DNA of 64,000 nt from Pseudonocardia sp. DSM 110487 (lineage in GTDB: Bacteria; Actinomycetota; Actinomycetes; Mycobacteriales; Pseudonocardiaceae): contig NZ_CP080521.1 of the NCBI RefSeq assembly GCF_019468565.1, positions 3,844,001-3,908,000 of the forward strand, given 5' to 3'. Below are positions 7,760-15,932 of this stretch, in pieces; within the stretch, counting starts at the first letter, position 1, and each line of letters opens with the position of its first letter. The notes below the pieces were generated by a model. That model was not told where the DNA came from and searched no databases. It saw only the letters and a list, made by a program, of their open reading frames with translations. The position numbers and the translations under genes were made by a program.

Positions 7760-8986
7760 TCACGGGACCGGCAGCGGCGTCGCGGCCCCGCCGATGTACG
7801 GGAGCACGTCCACCGCGCCGTCGTCGCGTATGTCGCCGGGATAAGTGCTGCGCAGCATGCAGAGTGCGAGGCCGTCTTGGAGCGTGCACGGGGCTGCGGG
7901 AGCGACCGAACCGGGCCGCGGCCCGGGCCTGGCAGCGATCTCGAGCCGCTCGACGTCCGGTGCGACTGTCATCAGCACGACGATCAACACGTCGGGACCG
8001 TCGGTGCTGTACTTGCGGTCGGCGGTGACGATGCGCGTATCGGTGACCGGTGCGTCCGCGAGGGTGTTCCCGCCGGAGACCGGTCCCCCCGGGCCGTCGT
8101 AGCAGTACGTGGCCCAGCTCCCGGCGACGCGACCGACGAGAGCACGCGGAGTGTGCTCCCGCGCCTCCTGGCGCAGGACCATCTCCTGTTGCTGAGGCGG
8201 TGCGTACTTCGTCGCGGGCAGTGCGGCGCGCACGCAGTCCTCCAACGGCTGGCCCGGCGTCGGCTCACCCGTCCCCAACCGGTCCCTCACCTCGATCGGG
8301 GGAGAGCCGGGATCGGGGATCGGTCCGTCGTACGAGCCGTGGACGACGAGGCGCCGGCTCGACCAGTCCACTTCGTCCGGACCCGAGCGGATGGACAGGA
8401 TCTGATACGGCTCCGTCGACGTCCGCTCCTGCCCATCGTCGCGGTCCGCCTCGACCGGCAGCCGCTGCGGGTTGAACAGGACGAGCTGCCACGAGCTGAG
8501 GCCGGCCACTTGGACCCCACCCGCCGGTCGTCCGCCCACGGTCGTGAGTCGGAGTCCGTACGCGTCGGTGTCGCAGACGAACGAGCCGTTGATGGCCAGA
8601 GTCACGCCACCCCAGAAGCCGTGCCAGTCTCGCTTCACGACGTCGGTCACCCGCCACTCCGCCGTCGGCGGGTACTCGGTCCGGTGCTCGGATGCGTTGA
8701 CCGCCGCGGCGCAGCGGTTGATCGCCTCGTCGAGGTCGTCGTCGCCGATGCGGGCGGGCGGTCCGGAGACCGGCTGGTCGGCGGGACCGTGGTCGTGCGT
8801 GTCCGTGCCCGAGCTGGTGATGGCGACCGCCGAGCTGACCGCCAGCGTCAGCACCACGGCCGCCGCGGCGACCAGTGGGGCGAGGCGTCGGCGAGGGGCG
8901 GCGGTCCCGTCCAGGACGGTGCGCAGCACGCGCTCGCGCACCTCGGCCGGCAACGGTGGGGCGGGCGGGAGCTGCAGCTCGTTCAT
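7760..8986 (-). CDS. Single-pass membrane protein paired with an ECF sigma factor
   Basis: The protein has 408 residues: a short cytoplasmic N-terminal part, one transmembrane helix at about residues 38-57 (LAPLVAAAAVVLTLAVSSAV), and a long extracytoplasmic domain with several Cys residues. I do not recognise the outer domain. Its ATG overlaps the sigma factor stop as ATGA, and the topology is that of a membrane-anchored sensor or anti-sigma-like partner. The N-terminal segment is too short for a zinc anti-sigma domain of the HxxxCxxC type and none is seen, so an anti-sigma role is an inference from position only. Confidence 0.75.
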   Translation of the reverse strand: MNELQLPPAPPLPAEVRERVLRTVLDGTAAPRRRLAPLVAAAAVVLTLAVSSAVAITSSGTDTHDHGPADQPVSGPPARIGDDDLDEAINRCAAAVNASEHRTEYPPTAEWRVTDVVKRDWHGFWGGVTLAINGSFVCDTDAYGLRLTTVGGRPAGGVQVAGLSSWQLVLFNPQRLPVEADRDDGQERTSTEPYQILSIRSGPDEVDWSSRRLVVHGSYDGPIPDPGSPPIEVRDRLGTGEPTPGQPLEDCVRAALPATKYAPPQQQEMVLRQEAREHTPRALVGRVAGSWATYCYDGPGGPVSGGNTLADAPVTDTRIVTADRKYSTDGPDVLIVVLMTVAPDVERLEIAARPGPRPGSVAPAAPCTLQDGLALCMLRSTYPGDIRDDGAVDVLPYIGGAATPLPVP

Positions 8987-9588
8987 CGGACCTCCTCGGG
9001 CAGGACGCTGCGCAGGGTCGTGCGGGCGCGGTGGATGCGGGAACGCAGCGTCGGCTCGGATACCCCCAGGACCCGAGCCGCCTCCACGTAAGGGACTTCT
9101 GCGACCAGGCACAGCGCGACGGCCTCGCGCTGCTTCGCCGGGAGCGCGTCGATGGCGGCGAGGACGCGGTGCACGCGTCGGCGGTCGTCCAGCGATGCCA
9201 CGACCGCATCGGAGTGGTCGACGGCGTGCGGCTCGGGGCCGACCCGCCGGAAGAGCCGGTACCCGCGGTGCATGCGCCGCCTCTCCGTGCGTGCCTCGTT
9301 GCCTGCGACCGCCAGCAGCCACGGCCGCAGCGAGTTGCCGACGAATTGCACCTCACCGCGGCGTCGCCAGGTGGTCAGGAACGTCGCAGCGAGAACGTCC
9401 TCGGCCGCCGTCGGGGAGCTGGTCAACCGGTGGGCGTGACGCCACACCGCGTCGGCGTGCCGGTGGTACAGCTCGGTGAACGCCTCCCGGTCATCGGCTT
9501 GGGCCGCTGCCCACAGTGCGTCCTCCCCACCGGCGTCCTCCTCGCCCGGAGGCGCGGCTGCGCGCGATGCACCCTCACTGGTCGTCAT
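8983..9588 (-). CDS. ECF-type RNA polymerase sigma factor
   Basis: A 201-residue sigma-70 family protein with only regions 2 and 4. Region 2 is at about residues 35-100 (FTELYHRHADAVWRHAHRL, then TFLTTWRRRGE and LRPWLLAVAGNEARTERRR). Region 4 is at about 135-190 (AIDALPAKQREAVALCLVAEVPYVEAARVLGVSEPTLRSRIHRAR). Such factors direct stress or envelope regulons. It is translationally coupled to the membrane protein at 7760-8986, the usual arrangement for a regulated ECF factor. The ribosome site before the ATG is weak. Confidence 0.92.
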   Translation of the reverse strand: MTTSEGASRAAAPPGEEDAGGEDALWAAAQADDREAFTELYHRHADAVWRHAHRLTSSPTAAEDVLAATFLTTWRRRGEVQFVGNSLRPWLLAVAGNEARTERRRMHRGYRLFRRVGPEPHAVDHSDAVVASLDDRRRVHRVLAAIDALPAKQREAVALCLVAEVPYVEAARVLGVSEPTLRSRIHRARTTLRSVLPEEVR

Positions 9589-9624
9589 GACCGGATATGG
9601 CCGGCGCCGACCTGCGCGTTGCGC

Positions 9625-10232
9625 TGGTCGCTCCAGAGTCTTGAAGAAACGTCGGGAGCGTCCGTCGGCGCGGTCGCGGCTCGGGCGCTGAAGAAGGCCG
9701 TCCTGGAGCTGGGCGGATCCGACCCGTTCGTGGTCCTGACGATGCCGATGTGGCCCTGGCCGCGCGGATGGCGGTGCAATCGCGCTTCCTCAACAGCGGC
9801 CAGAGCTGCCTTGCCGCGAAGCGGTTCATCGTCGCCGACGCCGCCGCCGGGCTGCGGGTCGGCGACCCGCACGACCCCGCCACCGAGGTCGGTCCGCTCG
9901 CGCGGGTGGAGCAGGCCGAGGCCCTGCAGCGCCGGGTCGACGAGGCCGTGGCCGCCGCCGCCACCGTGCTCACCGGGCGCAAGCAGACCGCAGGCGACAG
10001 CGCCTTCTTCGCGCCCACCGTGCTGATCGGCGTCACGCCGGACATGGTCGTCTTCCGCGAGGAGACCTTTGGGCCGGTCGCCGCCGTCGTCCGCGCAGCC
10101 GACGACGACGAGGCCGCCCGGCTGGCGGACGACAGCCGCCACGGCCTCGGCGCCAGCGTCTGGTCCGCGGACGCCGAGCGGGCACTGGCCGTGGGGCGGC
10201 GGATCACGTCCGGTGCGCTGTTTCGTAATCGA
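9625..10232 (+). pseudogene. Decayed aldehyde dehydrogenase
   Basis: Two reading frames together spell the middle of a GabD-type aldehyde dehydrogenase. The first frame ends ALKKAVLELGGSDPFVVL; after a one-base frameshift near 9737 the second continues with AARMAVQSRFLNSGQSC, which has the catalytic Cys, and EETFGPVAAVV. The cofactor-binding N-terminal half is missing. About 15-20 residues are deleted after AAKRFIV, and the C-terminal oligomerisation tail is lost after ITSGALF. It is clearly non-functional. Confidence 0.85.
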
Positions 10233-10343
10233 CCTCAACAAGCACCGGGCGACGACGTCCTGCTGACCGCGTTGCACGGGTGACGGGTCGCGTCCCTCCG
10301 ACTCGCCGGTGCAACGCACAGGCACCCGCGGTGGGGATGGCGA

Positions 10344-10395
10344 GCTAACACTGAGCGCGATCGCAGCGAAACAGACGGTTAGCGTGAGTGCTAGC
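10344..10395. promoter_or_regulatory. Inverted repeats resembling a TetR-type operator
   Basis: GCTAACACT (10344-10352) and AGTGCTAGC (10387-10395) pair at 8 of 9 positions, and GCTAAC also pairs perfectly with GTTAGC (10378-10383). No intact regulator gene adjoins it. It lies in the 280-bp gap between the broken ALDH and the ArsR promoter, which otherwise shows no gene, so it may be an operator left over from deleted genes. Confidence 0.3.
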
Positions 10396-10553
10396 CGCCC
10401 CACAAGCGCTGCCTCGCGCCAGCGGTCCGACCTCCACAGAGCGCTGCTGTCTGCGGGGGTCGGGCCGCTCCTGCAGGCGACCCTGCCCGCTGCGGACCGG
10501 GTACGGCGTCGTCCGCATCTACTGCGAAGGTGACGTCGTAGATCGACTCGCAA

Positions 10554-10608
10554 CACTTAGGGGTTGACCTAAGTGATGTCCGTCCGCATACTTAGGCATG
10601 TGCCTAAG
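10554..10608 (+). promoter_or_regulatory. ArsR promoter with two operators
   Basis: A strong promoter is visible: TTGACC (10564-10569), 17 bp, CATACT (10587-10592). Operator 1 is CACTTAGG, six bases, CCTAAGTG (10554-10575) and covers the -35. Operator 2 is CTTAGGCA, TG, TGCCTAAG (10591-10608) and covers the end of the -10 and the start point. Both are perfect and share the half-site CCTAAG, as expected for autorepression by the ArsR protein encoded next. Confidence 0.8.
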
Positions 10609-10611
10609 CGA

Positions 10612-10944
10612 ATGGGCGAGGGGGTGGATCTGGGCGGCGTGTTCCACGCGCTGTCGGACCCCACCCGTCGCCGGGTCGTCGAACGCCTCGGGCAGGGGCC
10701 CGCGACGACCAGCGACCTGGCCCGCTCGTTCGACATGGCACTGCCGTCGTTCACCCAGCACCTGGGCGTCCTGGAGCGCTCCGGCCTGGTGACGTCGGAG
10801 AAGAAGGGACGCGTGCGGACCTATCGGCTTGCGCCCCAGCCGCTCGAGGACATGGCGTCCTGGCTCGCTGCCCAGCGCGCCCTGTGGACCCGGCGCCTCG
10901 ACCAACTCGATGCTTTTCTCTACGACCTGAAGGAGCAGCAATGA
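10612..10944 (+). CDS. ArsR-family winged-helix repressor
   Basis: A 110-residue regulator: FHALSDPTRRRVVERLGQGPATTSDLARSFDMALPSFTQHLGVLERSGLVTSEKKGRVRTYRL is the complete winged helix of the ArsR subgroup that accompanies SRPBCC proteins. No metal-binding ELCVCDL motif is present, so it probably does not sense arsenic. I choose ATG 10612 rather than the upstream 10573/10576 starts because the promoter predicts transcription from about 10599; the mRNA leader is then about 13 nt with little ribosome site. It overlaps the SRPBCC gene by ATGA, a classical two-gene unit. Confidence 0.88.
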   Translation: MGEGVDLGGVFHALSDPTRRRVVERLGQGPATTSDLARSFDMALPSFTQHLGVLERSGLVTSEKKGRVRTYRLAPQPLEDMASWLAAQRALWTRRLDQLDAFLYDLKEQQ

Positions 10945-11426
10945 CCGTCTACACCGTCAACCCCGAGCTCGACCTCGTGCTGGAGCGCAACGTCGACGTC
11001 GCGCCCGACCTGGTCTGGCGGGCCTGGACCACTCCCGAGCTGCTCGTGCAGTGGTTCGCCCCGAAGCCCTGGACCACCACGTCCTGCGAGATGGACCTGC
11101 AGCCTGGTGGCAGGTGCAACACCACCATGCGCTCGCCCGAGGGCGACGAGTACCCGAATACGGGCTGCATCCTGGCAGTCGAGGAGGGAACCCGGCTGGT
11201 CTTCACCTCGGCGATGGGCGAAGGCTTCCGCCCGCAGATCGTCGAGGGCGGCTTCCCGTTCACCGCCGTGATCAGCATCGAGCCCGACGGCAACGGCGGC
11301 ACGAAGTACACCGCCACGGCGATCCACGCCGACTCATCGGCGAAGAAGCAGCACGAGGAGATGGGCTTCATCGAGGGCTGGGGCGCGGCGCTGGACCAGC
11401 TGGTGGAGGTCGCGAAGTCCCTCTAG
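10941..11426 (+). CDS. SRPBCC (AHSA1-like) domain protein
   Basis: The 161-residue protein is a START/Bet v1-type helix-grip protein: LDLVLERNVDVAPDLVWRAWTTPELLVQWFAPKPW at the N terminus and HEEMGFIEGWGAALDQLVEV in the last helix. Members bind hydrophobic ligands; those encoded with an ArsR repressor are thought to sequester or detoxify a small molecule. It is translationally coupled to the ArsR gene. The 329 bp after it (11427-11755) show no gene I can support. Confidence 0.85.
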   Translation: MTVYTVNPELDLVLERNVDVAPDLVWRAWTTPELLVQWFAPKPWTTTSCEMDLQPGGRCNTTMRSPEGDEYPNTGCILAVEEGTRLVFTSAMGEGFRPQIVEGGFPFTAVISIEPDGNGGTKYTATAIHADSSAKKQHEEMGFIEGWGAALDQLVEVAKSL

Positions 11427-11755
11427 TGCTCCGGTCGCGGAGACCATGATGCTCGTCCTGAGCCGACCGCCGGAGTGCTGCGCGTGCCCTGCGTCGTCGG
11501 TGGCAGTAGCACGGCCCGGCGCCGCGGCCGCAGCGACTGTCCGGGGGCGGCGTAACCCAGCGCCGCCGGCCGGGCTCGATGCGGCAGCGTTGGGCGCGGC
11601 TTGCGCGGGAAGGGGGTCAGGTGGGCGGTACGGCCTCCAGCGCCGACGCCGAGAGCCGGCTCCGCAGCCCTTGGTGACATCGGCCTGCGGCCTCAGTGCG
11701 GGCGTGATGTTGCTGGCCAGTAGCAGCCTGCACCGGCCCCGCTCGACCAGGATTG

Positions 11756-12751
11756 TCAGCCGGCGGTGGTGTCGTAGACCAGCGCCGAGTAGTTGGGGTG
11801 GCGGCTCAGCCACCAGGTGATGTATGGGCAGAGGGCGATGACGCGGCGCCTGCCGTCGGCCCGGATGTCGTCGAGCGCCGTACGGACCAGCGCGTCGGCC
11901 ACACCGGAGTCGTCGAAGCCCCGGTCGACCTCGGTGCGGATCAGCACCATCAGCCCCTCGGTGCGCTCGTAGGCCAGGTGTCCGGCGTCTCGGCCGTCCA
12001 CCGAGGCCTCGTAGCGCTGCCGGGTCGGGTTGTGCGTGGTGCGTACCTCCGGCGTTCGGTCGGGGACCGGCCCTCTCTGCGGGTCGAGGAGCGTCGCGGA
12101 GACCACCTGCACCAGCCACGCGCCGTACTCGTGAGGTGCCCAGTCGCGGGCGTCGACGAGCAGCTGCAGGAGCCGGGAGTTGATCAGCGCCCAGCAGATG
12201 TCTGCGGCTCGTTCGATGGACAGGTCGGCGCGCAGGGCGCCGGCTTCGGCCAGGTGTGTGACGAAGGCGGTGGCGCCGTCCAGGGTTTCGCGGTGGATCA
12301 GGTCTTGCAGGGCACGGGCGTCGGCGTCGGCGTCGGCTGCCGCGAGGACGACGACTCCCAGCGGCGATGCCCGAGAAAGGACGTCCACCGCCATGTCGAC
12401 CCACATCCGGACCATGCGCCGCGGGTTGCGCTCGGCGATGATCGCCCGCACGGCGGGACGCTCGGACATGGGGATGGGTTCGTCATCACCGGCGAGGAGC
12501 CAGTCCCACGCCTCCTTGAGTAGTGCCCCTTTACCCCCGACGGACGCGAACACCGTCTTGCGGCCGACCCCTGCCCGCTCGGCGACCGCATCGATGGTGG
12601 TCGCCGCGTACCCCCGCTCGATGAACAGCTCGGCCGCGGCGGTGACGATCGCGCGCCGGGTGGCACGGGCCTGGTCGGCGCGGACCGCCGAGGAGTACGC
12701 CGAGGGGGTCCTGTCCGTTGCCGGTCCGGACGCGTCGCGGACGTCCACCAT
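11756..12751 (-). CDS. TetR-family regulator fused to a GNAT (CG type) acetyltransferase domain
   Basis: The 331-residue protein has two parts. Residues about 28-75 are a TetR helix-turn-helix (RRAIVTAAAELFIERGYAAT, GVGRKTVFASVGGKGALL), followed by a TetR ligand-binding helical core to about residue 225. After a short linker, about residues 245-331 match the small Acetyltransf_CG (YjdJ/NATD1-like) fold: YEASVDGRDAGHLAYE, VDRGFDDSGVADALVRTAL and VIALCPYITWWLSRHP. A strong AAGGAGG ribosome site precedes the ATG. The gene diverges from an FAD monooxygenase, with two inverted repeats between them. One open frame runs through both domains with no frameshift. Confidence 0.88.
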   Translation of the reverse strand: MVDVRDASGPATDRTPSAYSSAVRADQARATRRAIVTAAAELFIERGYAATTIDAVAERAGVGRKTVFASVGGKGALLKEAWDWLLAGDDEPIPMSERPAVRAIIAERNPRRMVRMWVDMAVDVLSRASPLGVVVLAAADADADARALQDLIHRETLDGATAFVTHLAEAGALRADLSIERAADICWALINSRLLQLLVDARDWAPHEYGAWLVQVVSATLLDPQRGPVPDRTPEVRTTHNPTRQRYEASVDGRDAGHLAYERTEGLMVLIRTEVDRGFDDSGVADALVRTALDDIRADGRRRVIALCPYITWWLSRHPNYSALVYDTTAG

Positions 12752-12781
12752 TCAACCTCCTTGACCGCGCCCCACCTTGAG

Positions 12782-12820
12782 GACACTATGAGTGTCGTCA
12801 ATACACTACCGGTTCGGTAG
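12782..12820. promoter_or_regulatory. Two inverted repeats between the TetR fusion and the FAD enzyme
   Basis: GACACT, ATG, AGTGTC (12782-12796) and CTACCG, GTT, CGGTAG (12806-12820) are both perfect 6-bp inverted repeats with 3-bp centres. They overlap a candidate plus-strand promoter (TTGAGG at 12777, AATACA at 12800). They are the likely operators of the adjacent TetR fusion. Confidence 0.6.
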
Positions 12821-12834
12821 CGGGCGGGAGCGCC

Positions 12835-14211
12835 ATGCGGGTCGTGGTCATCGGAGCCGGTCCGGCTGGGCTGCTCGTGGGCAGTGCCCTCGCCGGCCGA
12901 GGTCACGAGGTCGTAGCCGTCGAGCGTGACGCCGGGCCGCCGCCGCACGGGCACTGGGCCCGCCGCGGGGTGATGCAGTTCCACCACGCGCACGGTTTTC
13001 GCCCGCAGGTGGCCGAGGTTCTCGAGGAGGTGTGGCCCGGTGCGCTCGGCGCGTGGCTGGCGCTCGGCGCGGAGGCGATCACCTTCGATATCCCTGGTGC
13101 CGGGCGGGTACCGGCTGGGCACCGCTCTCGCCGGGAGACCTTCGAGCGGGCGCTCCGGGAGGCTTCGGCCGGCCTACCGGGCCTGTCGATCCGCCAAGGC
13201 CACGTGGACGCCCTGTGCCGCGCGGGAGGACGGGTCACCGGCGTCGATGTCGACGGCGGAAGGCTCGAGGCCGACCTCGTGATCGACGCGTCCGGGCGGG
13301 CAGGACGCGCCGCCTCCGCGGTACGCGCCCCGTCGACCGTCGGCGGTCTGTGCGGCATGGCATACGTCGACCGCCTCTACCGCCTCCGCGCCGGGGCCGA
13401 GCCCGGTCCGATGGCCAACCCCCTCGCATGGCAGGGCGACTTCGACGGCTACCAGACCATCGTCTTCCTGCACGAACGCGGCTACTTCTCGGTTCTCCTG
13501 GTCCGGCCGACGTCCGACACGGCCCTGAAGGCTCTGCGACACGAGGCCGCGTTCGAGGCTGCCTGCCGAGCGATCCCGGGACTCGCCGAGTGGACCGATC
13601 CGGACCGGGCAGTCCCGGTCACCGGCGTCCTCCCGGGCGGCCCACTCCGCAACGCCTATCGCGGGCAGCGCGGCACCGACGGACGGACGGCCGTGCCCGG
13701 CTTCGTGAGCGTCGGCGACGCGGTCGCGACCACTACCCCGACCTTCGGTCGCGGCGTGGCCACGACGTTCCTCCAGTGCCGGCAGCTGCTCGCCCTGCTC
13801 GACACCGAAACCGACCCCCGCCTGGTTGGGGAGCCGTTCGACGCGTGGTGCCAGGACACCATGCTGCCGTGGGTGCTCGACCACGTCCACATGGACGGTG
13901 ACCTCGTCCGACGCTGGCAGGGTGGCGATGTCGACCTGTCCCGGCGGCTGCCGTCAGACCTGATCCTGTCCGCCGCCGCGGTGGACCCGCGTATCGGCCA
14001 AGCGAGCCCGGGATACCTGACCATGCGCGTCATGCCATCTTGCCTCGACTCGGTCGAGCCGTTGGCACGCGCCGTCTACCAGTCCGGCTGGCGGCGGCCC
14101 TACAGCCCCGGCCCGACCCGCGACGAGCTCGTCGACATCACCGGGTTCGCCCTGGCCGAGAACGGAACGGCGCCCCCTCTGGCCGCCTCGCGCCGGACGT
14201 TGACGACGTAG
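12835..14211 (+). CDS. FAD-dependent oxidoreductase/monooxygenase
   Basis: A 458-residue flavoprotein of the p-hydroxybenzoate-hydroxylase-like/geranylgeranyl-reductase-like type. The N terminus VVVIGAGPAGLLVGSALAGRGHEVVAVERD is the Rossmann FAD-binding site; VDGGRLEADLVIDASGR contains the family DG-like motif; GFVSVGDAVATTTPTFGRG is the second FAD ribose-binding GD motif. The substrate is unknown. The ribosome site is GGGCGGGAG. Divergence from the TetR fusion across two operators suggests it is the regulated target. Its last codons overlap the end of converging sequence at 14212-14312. Confidence 0.85.
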   Translation: MRVVVIGAGPAGLLVGSALAGRGHEVVAVERDAGPPPHGHWARRGVMQFHHAHGFRPQVAEVLEEVWPGALGAWLALGAEAITFDIPGAGRVPAGHRSRRETFERALREASAGLPGLSIRQGHVDALCRAGGRVTGVDVDGGRLEADLVIDASGRAGRAASAVRAPSTVGGLCGMAYVDRLYRLRAGAEPGPMANPLAWQGDFDGYQTIVFLHERGYFSVLLVRPTSDTALKALRHEAAFEAACRAIPGLAEWTDPDRAVPVTGVLPGGPLRNAYRGQRGTDGRTAVPGFVSVGDAVATTTPTFGRGVATTFLQCRQLLALLDTETDPRLVGEPFDAWCQDTMLPWVLDHVHMDGDLVRRWQGGDVDLSRRLPSDLILSAAAVDPRIGQASPGYLTMRVMPSCLDSVEPLARAVYQSGWRRPYSPGPTRDELVDITGFALAENGTAPPLAASRRTLTT

Positions 14212-14312
14212 AAGGTGATCGGCGCCTCCATGCCGCCGCTGAGGATCGCCGTCAGCCCGTTGCTGACAGCGACGACGACGAAGTAGCCGGCCAGCCAGGG
14301 GTCGGTCGAGGG

Positions 14313-14954
14313 TCAGTCCGCCATCCAGGTGCTCTTGAGCCGCAGCGCGCGGTCGACGGCGGCGAGGGCCACGGCGACGGCGAGCGCGGTGGTTGCCCAG
14401 ACGGGCAGGCGGATCGGCGAGGTGAACGTGCCGACGTGCTGGGCGATGACCTCGATGCGGGTTATCTGCTCCGCGACCGCCGACAGCGTGCCCACGAACC
14501 CCACTAGCAGCACGACGAGACCTACGGCGCCGATAACCGCGCTGGTGCCGGGGAACCGTTGCTCGAACCGCGCCCGCCGCCCCTCCAGGGAGCGCGGATC
14601 CGGGCGCAGCACCCGCTCGCGGCCGTCGTTGGTGACATGGTGCATGCGCTTGACGCCGTACTGGCTGACGGCGACCTCGATGACGCCGCCGGGCACCGGG
14701 AAGGTCGCCGGCAGGTTGGCTGCCAGCACCTGGACGCCGTCTCGGTAGAGCGCGGCAGGGCGCTTGGCCGACGAGCTGTCGCGGAGGTGGTGGACGTCGA
14801 CGTCGTAGCGGTGCGGGCGCCCAGACTCGTCGGGCAGCTCCAAGGCGAACAGCGAGCGGGACAGGAGGTGCCAGAACCGGAACGGTTGCAGCCGGCTGCC
14901 GTCGCCGGGCTTGGCTCTCGACAGCTGCCAGCGCCGCTTGTACCTCTTGAACAT
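14313..14954 (-). CDS. Two-helix membrane protein of unknown function
   Basis: The 213-residue protein has a basic N terminus (MFKRYKRRWQ), a soluble first 130 residues, and two predicted membrane helices near residues 140-162 (AVIGAVGLVVLLVGFVGTL) and 182-202 (LPVWATTALAVAVALAAV). I do not recognise the family. A GGAGGAACG ribosome site fixes the start. Directly after its TGA, the same frame stays open for about 40 more codons and spells another hydrophobic segment (AGYFVVAVSNGLTAIL), so the protein may have been longer once. Its promoter is one of five with the MerR-type 19-bp dyad spacer. Confidence 0.75.
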   Translation of the reverse strand: MFKRYKRRWQLSRAKPGDGSRLQPFRFWHLLSRSLFALELPDESGRPHRYDVDVHHLRDSSSAKRPAALYRDGVQVLAANLPATFPVPGGVIEVAVSQYGVKRMHHVTNDGRERVLRPDPRSLEGRRARFEQRFPGTSAVIGAVGLVVLLVGFVGTLSAVAEQITRIEVIAQHVGTFTSPIRLPVWATTALAVAVALAAVDRALRLKSTWMAD

Positions 14955-15028
14955 CGTTCCTCCACAGGGGTGCAGCGACCGTCGAGCGGACAGGGGACAG
15001 GGGACGACTCCGGTGGTCGTCGTCCGGA

Positions 15029-15059
15029 AGGGGACACCGTGCCGTCGCGGCAGGGTCAA
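15029..15059 (-). promoter_or_regulatory. MerR-type promoter 1 (for the gene at 14313-14954)
   Basis: On the minus strand, TTGACC is followed by a 19-bp spacer, CTGCCGCGACGGCACGGTG, and TCCCCT. The TGCCG/CGGCA dyad centred in an over-long spacer is the hallmark of MerR-activated promoters. The -10 is poor, as expected for an activated promoter. Confidence 0.7.
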
Positions 15060-15084
15060 CCCGCGTGGTGCGGACCACAGCGGC

Positions 15085-15115
15085 TTGAGTGTGCCGCGAC
15101 GGCACGGCCTTCCCT
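15085..15115 (+). promoter_or_regulatory. MerR-type promoter 2 (for the DUF3159 gene)
   Basis: TTGAGT, a 19-bp spacer GTGCCGCGACGGCACGGCC, then TTCCCT. It lies back-to-back with promoter 1, about 25 bp apart, and points to the gene starting at 15147. Confidence 0.7.
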
Positions 15116-15146
15116 GGGGGCCACACCACGCGACCCAGGAGGACAC

Positions 15147-15809
15147 ATGACCGCGACCGACCCCTACCGCGGCCCGGCCGGGGAGGAGCCGGGCGGCCCG
15201 GCATCCGCCCCCGGACCGCAGCCGACGCTGCTCGAGCAGATGGGCGGCCCGATGGGGTTCGTCTACTCCGCCGTCCCCGTCGTCGTGTTCGTGGCGGCGA
15301 ACGCGTTCCTGTCCCTGACCATGACGATCATCGTGTCGGTCGCCGTTGGGCTGGCCATCACTGGCTACCGGCTCCTGCGCGGGGAGCGGTTCAGCCTGGC
15401 GGCCGGAGGGCTGCTCGGGCTCGCCCTCGCCATCGGCATCGTGGCCCTGACCGGGTCGGCGCGGGACTTCTTCGTCGTCGGCATCTGGACGTACTTCGTG
15501 GCGTTCGTCGTCGCGCTGGGCTCGGTGCTGGCCCGCCGGCCGCTGAGCGGCGTCGTGTGGAACCTCGTGCACGGCAACACCTACGACTGGCGGGCCGACC
15601 GTCGCGTCCTGCGCGCTCACGATGTCGCCACCCTCGCCGCAGCGGCGGTCTCCGGCGCCCGGTTCGGCGTGCAGCAGTGGCTCTACGTCAGCGACGAGAC
15701 CGGCTTGCTGGGCGTCGCCCGGATCGCGATGGGCTGGCCGCTGACCATCCTGGCCGCGCTGGTCGTCGTCTGGGCGTGGCGGCGCAGCAGCAAGCGGCTG
15801 CTGCGATGA
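15147..15809 (+). CDS. DUF3159 family membrane protein
   Basis: The 220-residue protein has a 30-residue Pro/Gly-rich N terminus and about five or six membrane helices, with the family pattern MGGPMGFVYSAVPVVVFVAANAF near residues 32-54 and ALGSVLARRPLSGVVWNLVHG in the middle. DUF3159 proteins are actinobacterial and uncharacterised. AGGAGG six bases upstream fixes the ATG. It diverges from the membrane protein at 14313 and shares its regulatory region, each with its own MerR-type promoter. Confidence 0.85.
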   Translation: MTATDPYRGPAGEEPGGPASAPGPQPTLLEQMGGPMGFVYSAVPVVVFVAANAFLSLTMTIIVSVAVGLAITGYRLLRGERFSLAAGGLLGLALAIGIVALTGSARDFFVVGIWTYFVAFVVALGSVLARRPLSGVVWNLVHGNTYDWRADRRVLRAHDVATLAAAAVSGARFGVQQWLYVSDETGLLGVARIAMGWPLTILAALVVVWAWRRSSKRLLR

Positions 15810-15932
15810 CCAGCTCGACGCCCCGACCGTTCCGCTTCGGCGTCACAACGACAGGCATCGCGTCCCGGGCCGCCTGGCAGGCTCCGCGAGGCGATGACAA
15901 CGATGAAGGCCTCCTGGTCCGGAGTTCGTCGC

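Noticed and set aside
10573..10611. Upstream start codons for the ArsR gene (GTG 10573, ATG 10576)
   Set aside because: They lie between the -35 and -10 of a near-consensus promoter, so they would not be on the transcript. ATG 10612 starts the conserved protein.
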